Shown here: in pieces, positions 26,978 to 34,321 of the stretch
Numbering within the stretch: position 1 is the first letter of the stretch
Layout of the letters: every line of letters begins with the position of its first letter
Source of the DNA: Pseudomonas viridiflava
GTDB lineage: Bacteria > Pseudomonadota > Gammaproteobacteria > Pseudomonadales > Pseudomonadaceae
Length of the DNA stretch: 64,000 bases
Direction of reading: 5' to 3'
Assembly: GCF_900585905.1 (NCBI RefSeq)
Contig: NZ_UTVH01000034.1
Span: 186,001 to 250,000 of the forward strand
Made by a program: the position numbers and the translations under genes
Notes under the pieces: model-generated
Database searches by the model: none
Seen by the model: only the letters and a program-made list of their open reading frames with translations
Told to the model about the DNA's origin: nothing

Positions 26978-27769
26978 TCAGCGATCAAACATAGGGTAAG
27001 TGAAGAGCCCGAAATGCACCAGATTGACGCCGAAGTGAGTCAGCACTGCGGCAGGCAGACCGCCCCGATAAAAGGCAATGCCGTAGCCGACACCGGCGAG
27101 TGTGGCCAACAATGCCCATTGCCAGCCTGCACCTGCATGGGTGAGGCCGAACAGCGCAGCCGTCACGCCAATAGCCAGCGCCGGGCCATGGCCAACCCGT
27201 CGCAATAGCCTCTGCAGGCCGCCTTGCAGGTAGGCGCGAAACAACAGCTCCTCGGTCAGGGTCACCAGCAACAGGTTGTTCCACAGCCACGACGAGCTGG
27301 GCTGCGGCCATTTCGGGGCCCAGCCGATTACGCCCAGGGCCATGGCGACGCTCATGCAGAGCGCGGCAGTCAGCGGCAACGTCAGCAGGGTCGCGTTGGC
27401 AGCCTGACGCAGGGTGACAGCCGTCAAAAGCCACGGGCAAGCCAACAGCAACCACATGCCGATCAGCGGTTTGTCCAGATTGAGGAACATCGAAAAGGGC
27501 GCGGCATTGGGACTGAATCGCTCGGCGGCGATGACCCGGCCATTGAAAAACCCAGGCAGCCAGTGCGTCGCCAACCCCAGCGCGAGGAGAATAAACAGGC
27601 CATGACCGCAGCAGATAACGGCGCGCAGCTTGAATTGAGTGACGCAAATCCCTGCCATGATCAGCAGGCCCAGTGTCACCATCGCAGGCAGGCCAAGCTG
27701 GCCGACCCCCAGTGCCATGCAATAACCAATGACCAGCAGCGCCAGGCTGATCCAGCGTAACGCCGGCAT
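26978..27769 (-). CDS. CPBP-family intramembrane metalloprotease
   Basis: A 263-residue multi-pass membrane protein (seven or eight helices). All three motifs of the CPBP (CAAX protease / Abi) family are intact: TEELLFRAYLQ (EExxxR), FGLTHAG (FxxxH) and HFGVN (HxxxN), so a Zn-type intramembrane protease is expected. Bacterial members act in bacteriocin immunity, membrane protein maturation or unknown roles. The start follows AAGGAACCCCC. It is a single gene between aer and the quinate cluster; its substrate is unknown. Confidence 0.82.
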   Translation of the reverse strand: MPALRWISLALLVIGYCMALGVGQLGLPAMVTLGLLIMAGICVTQFKLRAVICCGHGLFILLALGLATHWLPGFFNGRVIAAERFSPNAAPFSMFLNLDKPLIGMWLLLACPWLLTAVTLRQAANATLLTLPLTAALCMSVAMALGVIGWAPKWPQPSSSWLWNNLLLVTLTEELLFRAYLQGGLQRLLRRVGHGPALAIGVTAALFGLTHAGAGWQWALLATLAGVGYGIAFYRGGLPAAVLTHFGVNLVHFGLFTYPMFDR

Positions 27770-27918
27770 GGGGGTTCCTTGATTTCAGGGTTCAGGATGC
27801 GGCAGCCCGCTTAACGGCAGCCAAGGGCGGCAAGCTTCCCTGATCGGGTGATTAAAAAGCCACCGCTTTTGTCAGTTTTATCCTAAAGAATGTTTTGTAG
27901 CATGTTTCCTGCGGGCAG

Positions 27919-27946
27919 AAAAAAACCGCTTGCGGGCAAGCGGTTT
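27919..27946 (-). terminator. Intrinsic terminator of the MFS transporter gene
   Basis: On the minus strand, AAACCGCTTG-CCCG-CAAGCGGTTT, a perfect 10-bp stem with a tetraloop, is followed by seven consecutive T residues, 24 bp after the transporter stop. Confidence 0.88.
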
Positions 27947-27969
27947 CGCGACAGCAGCCAGGGGGCAGG

Positions 27970-29304
27970 TCAATCCAGCGCCTGGACCTTGCGTGGCGCC
28001 ATGAAGTACATCCAGATCAAGGCAATGAAATACATCGCCGGGATCATGGTGAACAACACGCTGTAGTTGTTGTGGGTAGCGGTCAGTACGGCACCGACGA
28101 TCTGGGTCATGAACATTCCGCCAATGGCTGCGCACATGCCGCCAAAGCCGAACACCGTGCTCATCAGATGTTTGGGCGTGTAGTCCATCACCAGACTCCA
28201 GATATTGGCGGTCCAGGCCTGATGCGCACCCACCGCCAGAGAAATCGCCAGCACGGCCACCCACAGCCCGCTCGCGTTGGCGGCGAAGACCACACTGCAG
28301 ATAGTCAGGGCAAACATCAGCATCGACAGTAGGCGGGCCGAGCTGGGACGCATGCCTCGGCCGATCAGCCACGAGGACAGAATGCCGCCGCCGATGCTGC
28401 CGAAGTCCGCCGTCAGCCAGATCAGAATCAGCGGTATCCCCATTTGCGTAACGCTGATGCCCAGGTTGTATTGTTGATTGAGAAACGGCGGCAACCAATA
28501 CAGATAGAACCAGAACACTGGCGCCGTCAGCGAGTACGCCAAGGCGAATGCCCAGGTGCCGCGCATTTTGAGGATATGCGAGAAAGGCACCTTCACCGGC
28601 TCAGGTTCCGCACCCTGATTGATGTAGTCCAGCTCCGTCTGGCTGACGCTCGGATGCTCTTCCGGGTTGTAGTATTTCAACCGCCAGATCACTACCCAGA
28701 ACAAGCCCATCAAACCCATGCCGATGAACGCCGCCTGCCAGCCCCAGACCGTCAGGATGAAGGGCAGCAAGGCGGGCGTGAGCATGGCGCCGACGTTGGT
28801 GCCAGCATTGAAGATTCCGGTGGCAATGGCCCGCTCACCTGCCGGGAACCAGAGCCGCGTGGTTTTAACGCAGGCCGGGTAATTGGCGGCCTCGGTCAGG
28901 CCGAGGATAAAGCGGCAGACCATGAAGCCGGTGGCCGAGGTGGCCAGGCCGTGAGCGCCGGTGGCAACGCTCCAGAGCAGTACAGCGAGGAAAAACGCGC
29001 GTTTGACCCCGACGCGGTCGATGAATCGACCCTGCAGCAGAAACCCTGCGGCATAGCCCACCTGAAACCAGAAGTTGATATTGGCGTAATCCATCGCCGT
29101 CCAGCCCATCTCCCTGGCCAGAATCGGCTGCATGACGCCCAGCGCTGCGCGGTCAACGTAGTTGAGCGTAGTGGCGAGGAACACCAGGGCAAGCATGCCC
29201 CAACGCACTTTGCCGACGGCCAGGGCGCCGCGAATCTTTTCGCCCATGCTGGCATGAGGATGGGCGACGTCAGCCACCTTCGTGCGGGAGTGTGTGTGGA
29301 TCAT
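27970..29304 (-). CDS. MFS transporter, probable quinate/shikimate-type organic anion uptake
   Basis: A 444-residue, 12-helix anion:cation symporter (phthalate/glucarate branch). Family marks include TLNYVDRAALGVM in helix 1, GRFIDRVGVKRAF (loop 2-3 motif) and RFILGLTEAANYPACVK in helix 4. It is divergent from quiC1, with which it shares a probable TetR operator. The same order (MFS, dehydroshikimate dehydratase, TetR, shikimate dehydrogenase-like) occurs at P. aeruginosa PA0241-PA0244, so the cargo is probably quinate, shikimate or dehydroshikimate (inference). The ATG at 29304 is preferred over an in-frame TTG two codons earlier. It has its own terminator. Confidence 0.8.
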   Translation of the reverse strand: MIHTHSRTKVADVAHPHASMGEKIRGALAVGKVRWGMLALVFLATTLNYVDRAALGVMQPILAREMGWTAMDYANINFWFQVGYAAGFLLQGRFIDRVGVKRAFFLAVLLWSVATGAHGLATSATGFMVCRFILGLTEAANYPACVKTTRLWFPAGERAIATGIFNAGTNVGAMLTPALLPFILTVWGWQAAFIGMGLMGLFWVVIWRLKYYNPEEHPSVSQTELDYINQGAEPEPVKVPFSHILKMRGTWAFALAYSLTAPVFWFYLYWLPPFLNQQYNLGISVTQMGIPLILIWLTADFGSIGGGILSSWLIGRGMRPSSARLLSMLMFALTICSVVFAANASGLWVAVLAISLAVGAHQAWTANIWSLVMDYTPKHLMSTVFGFGGMCAAIGGMFMTQIVGAVLTATHNNYSVLFTMIPAMYFIALIWMYFMAPRKVQALD

Positions 29305-29895
29305 GGTCAAACCGTCCGTTCAAGGATTCAGGCGCGGGCCTGTATCGAACTTAAAAAGCATCGCGAATCGCGCTCGTTGGCCGGCACGCCGGGGCGGCAG
29401 CGCCAAGGCTGATTTCGCGAGGGCTGGAGTTTAATCAGGCTGCGGATGAACCGATATGCGTTTGTGCGCATGCACCACGATTTACTGCACGAGAAGGTAT
29501 GCGCATCAGCGTCGGGTGCTGACCCTTCAGGCACGGACGGGGTAGGGAGGCATAGACGGAAAGCATAGGCAGGTACCTTTTTTTAAAATTGTTATGGGCG
29601 TTGCATCGGGTGTGGGTCGTGAGCTGACTCAGGGGCAATGCCCAACGCTGTCAGCGCCATGACGGCCTTTGTCCAACAAGGTGTCGGTGATGTTGCGCAC
29701 GGCAGTGTTCAGCGTCAATCCAGGGTCTCGGCTTTTGGGCGATTATCGAACGTTAAACTAACCATCTGGTACATTTTGATTTGCGATGGCATGTTGGCGG
29801 GAGAATAATCCTGCTGTCCCGAGCCGCGTGCTTTGTTGTATTGCACTGCGCCAGGCCTGCGGTCCGAAGACGTCGCGATTTCACAGGAGCCAGAC
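29305..29895. promoter_or_regulatory. Divergent MFS/quiC1 control region
   Basis: A 591-bp gene-free region. Its key element is the 20-bp operator-like motif at 29755-29774 (listed separately). The quiC1 ribosome site CAGGAG lies at the right end. The left half (29330-29700) shows no gene, strong hairpin or obvious promoter. Confidence 0.5.
29755..29774. promoter_or_regulatory. Probable TetR operator, site 1 (quiC1/MFS)
   Basis: AAACTAACCATCTGGTACAT contains the dyad ACCA-TC-TGGT with imperfectly symmetric flanks. A 19/20 identical sequence lies upstream of the shikimate dehydrogenase-like gene at 34152-34171 in the same orientation relative to its gene. The TetR gene between them is the natural candidate binder. 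Binding is inferred, but such identity between two promoter regions of one pathway is unlikely by chance. Confidence 0.7.
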
Positions 29896-31803
29896 ATGCA
29901 TCGTTCGATTGCCACCGTTTCCTTGAGCGGTACCCTGCCGGAAAAACTGGAAGCGATTGCCGCCGCTGGTTTCGACGGTGTCGAAATCTTCGAGAATGAC
30001 CTGCTCTATTACGACGGCAGTCCGCGTCACGTGCGCCAGATCTGCGCCGATCTGGGCATTGCCATCACGTTGTTTCAGCCCTTTCGTGACTTTGAAGGCT
30101 GCCGCCGTGATCGCCTGGCGCGCAACCTTGATCGCGCGGAACGCAAATTCGATCTGATGCAGGAGCTGGGGACCGATCTGGTGCTGGTCTGCAGCAACGC
30201 CGCCGCTGATTCGCTGGGTGAAGAAAGTGTCTTGCTCAATGATCTGGCACTGCTGGCGGAACGGGCGGGCGCCCGGCAACTGCGCATCGGTTACGAAGCC
30301 CTGGCCTGGGGGCGCCATGTCAACACCTGGGAGCAAGTCTGGCACCTGGTTCAGCAGGTGGATCATCCGGCGCTAGGTGTGTTGCTCGACAGTTTTCACA
30401 CCCTCTCGCTCAAAGGCGACCCGAACGCCATCGCGCAGATTCCGGGGGACAAGATTTTCTTCGTGCAGATGGCCGATGCGCCGATTCTGGCCATGGATGT
30501 CATGGAATGGAGCCGACATTTTCGCTGTTTTCCCGGGCAGGGTGAATTTGACTTGCCGGGTTTTCTCGCGCCCATTCTGCAAACCGGTTATACCGGGCCG
30601 CTGTCGCTGGAGATCTTCAACGATGGATTCCGCGCCGCGCCGCCAAGGGCCAATGCGGCCGACGGCCTGCGCTCGCTGCTGTATCTGGAGGAGAAAACCC
30701 GGCTGCTGCTGGAGCGGCAGAACCAGCCTGCGGCCGAAAACCTGTTGTTCAGCCCGCCACCTGCGAGCACCTATAACGGCGTCGAGTTTCTCGAGTTTGC
30801 AGTCGACGATGCGCAGGGTGCGCGTCTGGCCAACTGGCTGGGCAAGCTCGGCTTCGCCCGGCTGGGGCGACACCGTTCCAAGGCGGTCAGCCTGATGGGG
30901 CAGGGGGATATCAAAATCGTGCTCAACGCCGAACCGTATTCCTTCGCCCACAGTTTCTTCGAGGCCCACGGCCCGTCGCTGTGTGCAACCGCGTTGCGGG
31001 TGGAAAACGGTTCAGCGGCGCTGGAGCGCGCCCAGGCCTTCAAGGGCCACCCCTATCGCGGTCTTGTGGGGCCCAATGAGCGGGAGATTCCGTCCGTGCG
31101 CGCCCCGGATGGCAGCCTGATCTACCTGGTCGAGCCGGCCCCGCAGGGGCAGTCGATCTACGACAGCGATTTTGTGGTCGACTCCAAAGCCAGCGGGTTC
31201 GGAGGCCTGCAACGCATCGACCACATGGCCATGGCGTTGCCTGCCGACAGCCTTGACAGCTGGGTGTTGTTTTATAAAAGCGTGCTGGATTTCGAGGCCG
31301 ACGACGAAGTGGTGCTGCCCGACCCTTACGGCCTGGTGAAGAGCCGTGCCTTGCGCAGCCGCTGCAGCACTGTGCGCTTGCCGCTCAATATCTCGGAGAA
31401 CCGCAACACCGCGATTTCCCACGCATTATCGAGCTATCGTGGTTCGGGCGTGCATCACATTGCTTTCGATTGTGTCGACATCTTCGCTGAGGTCAGTCGC
31501 GCCAAAGAGGCAGGCCTGAAGCTGCTGGACATCCCGCTCAATTACTACGACGATCTCGCTGCGCGCTTCGATTTTGATGATGAATTCCTCAGTGAACTGG
31601 CTTATTACAACGTGCTGTACGACCGTGACGCCCAGGGCGGCGAGTTGTTTCACGTTTACACCGAGCCGTTTGACGAGCGTTTTTTCTTCGAAATCCTGCA
31701 GCGCAAGAATGGCTATGTGGGTTATGGCGCCGCCAACGTCGCAGTGCGTCTGGCGGCAATGGCAAAAACACGCAGCAGCGCTGCGCGTCAGGCCAGGCTG
31801 TGA
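29896..31803 (+). CDS. quiC1: 3-dehydroshikimate dehydratase QuiC1 (two-domain)
   Basis: A 635-residue enzyme converting 3-dehydroshikimate to protocatechuate, the entry to the beta-ketoadipate pathway in quinate and shikimate catabolism. The N-terminal sugar-isomerase-like TIM barrel (about 1-285) keeps all four metal ligands known from P. putida QuiC1 at the same numbers: Glu134, Asp165, Gln191 and Glu239. The C-terminal half (about 300-635) is a VOC fold like 4-hydroxyphenylpyruvate dioxygenase (HHIAFDCVDIF, ending GELFHVYTEPF). The start at 29896 follows CAGGAG; earlier in-frame codons are ignored. It is followed 93 bp later by its likely regulator. Confidence 0.93.
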   Translation: MHRSIATVSLSGTLPEKLEAIAAAGFDGVEIFENDLLYYDGSPRHVRQICADLGIAITLFQPFRDFEGCRRDRLARNLDRAERKFDLMQELGTDLVLVCSNAAADSLGEESVLLNDLALLAERAGARQLRIGYEALAWGRHVNTWEQVWHLVQQVDHPALGVLLDSFHTLSLKGDPNAIAQIPGDKIFFVQMADAPILAMDVMEWSRHFRCFPGQGEFDLPGFLAPILQTGYTGPLSLEIFNDGFRAAPPRANAADGLRSLLYLEEKTRLLLERQNQPAAENLLFSPPPASTYNGVEFLEFAVDDAQGARLANWLGKLGFARLGRHRSKAVSLMGQGDIKIVLNAEPYSFAHSFFEAHGPSLCATALRVENGSAALERAQAFKGHPYRGLVGPNEREIPSVRAPDGSLIYLVEPAPQGQSIYDSDFVVDSKASGFGGLQRIDHMAMALPADSLDSWVLFYKSVLDFEADDEVVLPDPYGLVKSRALRSRCSTVRLPLNISENRNTAISHALSSYRGSGVHHIAFDCVDIFAEVSRAKEAGLKLLDIPLNYYDDLAARFDFDDEFLSELAYYNVLYDRDAQGGELFHVYTEPFDERFFFEILQRKNGYVGYGAANVAVRLAAMAKTRSSAARQARL

Positions 31804-31896
31804 CCCATCTGGCGCAGTCGTTTTGAGCCTCGCGGGCGGACCCCTGACTGTGTAAAGCACAGCACCGCCCCGATTGACCGCGGTTACCCATCCAGT

Positions 31897-32568
31897 ATGA
31901 AATCCATCGACGACAATGGCACGATCGCCCCTTCCCGGGTAGCGGCGACGGGGCGTAAGAACAATCCGGAAAAAACCCGCGATGACATCCTTCAGGCGGC
32001 CATCACCGAATTCGTCGCTCAAGGGCTGTCCGGCGCACGGGTTGATGCCATTGCCGAGCGCACCAAAACCTCCAAACGGATGATCTATTACTACTTCAAC
32101 AGTAAAGAGCAGCTGTACGCCGAGGTGCTGGAGAGGCTCTATGGCGATATTCGCCGCACGGAGAGCGGGCTGAATCTGGACGCCCTGGAGCCCATGCAGG
32201 CCATCGAGCGGCTGGTGGAATTCACCTTCGACCACCATGATCGCAATGTGGATTTCGTGCGCATTGTCTGTATCGAGAACATCCATAACGGCGAAAACGT
32301 CAAGCAGTCGCCGACCATTCGCGCGTTAAGCCAGAACATCGTCAGCATTCTCGACCACATCCTGCGTCGCGGTGAGCGCGAGGGGGCGTTTCGTCACGGC
32401 GTGGATGCCATTGATCTGCACTTGATGATCAGCTCGTTCTGTTTCTATCGGATATCCAACCGGCATACGTTTTCCGAAATATTCCAGATCGAGTTGGTCA
32501 ACGATGACATCAAGGCTCGCCACAAGGCCATGCTCTGCGATTCGGTCACCCGCTACCTGCGCCCCTGA
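31897..32568 (+). CDS. TetR-family regulator of the quinate/shikimate cluster
   Basis: A 223-residue repressor-type protein with an N-terminal helix-turn-helix (about 25-75; GLSGARVDAIAERTKTSKRM then IYYYFNSKEQLYAEVL) and an all-helical ligand-binding domain. It is placed as PA0243 is in P. aeruginosa, directly after the dehydratase gene. It probably binds the motif found at 29755 and 34152. The inducer is likely a pathway intermediate (inference). Its stop lies only 2 bp from the first REPIN unit. Confidence 0.87.
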   Translation: MKSIDDNGTIAPSRVAATGRKNNPEKTRDDILQAAITEFVAQGLSGARVDAIAERTKTSKRMIYYYFNSKEQLYAEVLERLYGDIRRTESGLNLDALEPMQAIERLVEFTFDHHDRNVDFVRIVCIENIHNGENVKQSPTIRALSQNIVSILDHILRRGEREGAFRHGVDAIDLHLMISSFCFYRISNRHTFSEIFQIELVNDDIKARHKAMLCDSVTRYLRP

Positions 32569-32570
32569 AC

Positions 32571-33225
32571 CCTTCGCGAGCAAGCTCGCTCCCACGGATT
32601 TGGCGGCTGGCAGATATCAAGTGGGAACAAGCTTGCTTGCGAAGGCTTAGGTCCGCTCAGCTCGATGCTGCCTGCGACATACCCTTCGCGAGCAAGCTCG
32701 CTCCCACGGATTTGGCGGCTGGCAAATATCAAGTGGGATCAAGCTCGCCTCCACGGATTTGGCGGCTGGGAGATGTTCAGGTGGGAGCAAGCTTGCTTGC
32801 GAAGGCGTAGGCCCGCTCAGCGCGATGCTGCCTGCAACTTACCCTTCGCGAGCAAGCTCGCCTCCACGGATTTGGCGGCTGGCAGATGTTCAGGTGGGAG
32901 CAAGCTTGCTTGCGAAGGCTTAGGCCCGCTCAGCGCGATGCTGCCTGCAACTTACCCTTCGCGAGCAAGCTCGCCTCCGCGGATTTGGCGGCTGGCAGAT
33001 GTTCAGGTGGGAGCAAGCTTGCTTGCGAAGGGGTAGGCCCGCTCAACGCGATGCTGCCTGCGACATACCCTTCGCGAGCAAGCTCGCTCCCACGGATTTG
33101 GCGGCTGGCAGATGTTCAAGTGGGAACAAGCTCGCTCCCACGGATTTGGCGGCTGGGAGATGTTCAGGTGGGAGCAAGCTTGCTTGCGAAGGCGTAGGCC
33201 CGCTCAGCGCGATGCTGCCTGCGGG
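32571..33225. repeat. Tandem REPIN array, 112-113 bp period
   Basis: Seven tandem units begin at 32571, 32683, about 32740 (partial), 32843, 32956, 33069 and about 33128 (partial). Each full unit has CCTTCGCGAGCAAGCTCGC, then CTCCCACGGATTTGGCGGCTG, then an inverted partner (GCAAGCTTGCTTGCGAAGG) and a spacer reading CCGCTCAGCGCGATGCTGCCTGC. This is a REP doublet plus unique flank that has been tandemly amplified. Two units lack their second half, as expected from unequal recombination or slippage between REP sequences. It fills the gap between the convergent tetR and dehydrogenase genes. Confidence 0.92.
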
Positions 33226-33233
33226 CCAATATC

Positions 33234-34094
33234 TCACTCACCCATGCTCGCAAAATGATCCTGCATGCGTTCGGCATTGGCAGCCCGACCACTGAACAAC
33301 TCGAACGCCTTGACCGCTTGGAATACCGCCATGATGCCGCCGTCCAGAGTGCGGCAGCCCAACGCGCGCGCATGTTTGAGCAGTTCGGTTTCCAGCGGGA
33401 AGTAAATGATTTCCGCCACCCAGAGCCGCGGGTGCAGAAGAGCTGGCGGCAAGGGCGTGCCGGGTAGCTTGCGCATGCCCACCGGGGTGGTATTGACCAA
33501 GCCGTCAGCCTCGGCCATCGAGCTCGCCAGGTCATCACCAACGGTCGCCCGATCCTCCCCGAAATGCGCATTGAGGTTGTCCACCAGGCCTTGAGCGCGG
33601 GCCTGATCGACTTCGAAGATGCTCAGCCGCTCGACCCCCTCGGCCAGCAGGGCATGGGCTACTGCGGCACCAGCGCCGCCAGCGCCCATCTGCACCACGT
33701 TGCGCCGTGCTACGTCTTGCAGGCCCCGGCGAAAACCTTCGGCAAATCCCAGGCAGTCCGTGTTGTGACCGATACGCCGACCGTCCTGGAACAGCACGGT
33801 GTTCACCGCGCCGATGCCCCTGGCTTCCGGCGACAGCTCATCCAGCAGCGGGATAACCGCCTGTTTGCAGGGGAAAGTGATATTCAGCCCGGTAAACCCC
33901 ATGTGCTGGGCACTCGTCAGCAGATCGGGCAGGGCGGTCAGATCCATCTTCAGCGCATCGAGGTCCAGCAGGCGGTACAGATAGCGCATGCCTTGGGCGT
34001 CGCCCTCGCGTTCATGCAGTGCAGGAGTGCGCGAGGCCTGAATACCCGAGCCAATGAGCCCGGCGAGAATGGACGGTTTAGAAATGGCAGTCAT
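33234..34094 (-). CDS. Shikimate/quinate dehydrogenase-like enzyme (AroE superfamily)
   Basis: A 286-residue NAD(P)-dependent dehydrogenase. Conserved features: catalytic Lys in NITFPCKQAVI, GAVNTV, the Asp of NTDCLGFAEG, a glycine loop VQMGAGGAGAAVAHAL, and NTTPVGM. The substrate-entry loop reads LIGSGIQASRTPALHE instead of the GxPIxHSxSP of housekeeping AroE, so this is one of the catabolic or divergent classes (PA0244-like). It probably oxidises quinate or shikimate and feeds QuiC1 (inference from the cluster). An operator-like motif lies 58 bp upstream of its start, shared with quiC1/MFS. Confidence 0.87.
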   Translation of the reverse strand: MTAISKPSILAGLIGSGIQASRTPALHEREGDAQGMRYLYRLLDLDALKMDLTALPDLLTSAQHMGFTGLNITFPCKQAVIPLLDELSPEARGIGAVNTVLFQDGRRIGHNTDCLGFAEGFRRGLQDVARRNVVQMGAGGAGAAVAHALLAEGVERLSIFEVDQARAQGLVDNLNAHFGEDRATVGDDLASSMAEADGLVNTTPVGMRKLPGTPLPPALLHPRLWVAEIIYFPLETELLKHARALGCRTLDGGIMAVFQAVKAFELFSGRAANAERMQDHFASMGE

Positions 34095-34151
34095 GACGAT
34101 CGGCTCTTGTTAGATGCCAGCCCTGCATCGACAACAGGTGGCTGAAACGGA

Positions 34152-34171
34152 ATGTACCAGACGGTTAGTTT
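34152..34171. promoter_or_regulatory. Probable TetR operator, site 2 (dehydrogenase gene)
   Basis: ATGTACCAGACGGTTAGTTT is identical at 19 of 20 positions to the complement of the motif at 29755-29774. The one difference (C for T) breaks the central dyad slightly. It is centred 68 bp upstream of the dehydrogenase start, a position suited to repression. Confidence 0.7.
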
Positions 34172-34321
34172 CCCGTAACAGCCAACAGTGTCTGGCTGGC
34201 GGCAAATCGTTCGTTTATCGCCCTTTATAAAGCGGGGCCCGAATACGCAAGCCCCATCGTCGGCGACAGTCGTGCTCCTGCATTCGGGCTGCCCCCCACA
34301 ACTGGCGTGTCAACTGCAGGT

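Noticed and set aside
32571..33225. Possible CRISPR array
   Set aside because: The 112-113 bp unit is repeated along its whole length with no unique spacers, and it contains inverted REP sequences. No cas genes are near.
32665..33295. Open frames with repeated residues across the REPIN array
   Set aside because: They are translations of the DNA repeats, have no ribosome sites and lie between two complete genes.
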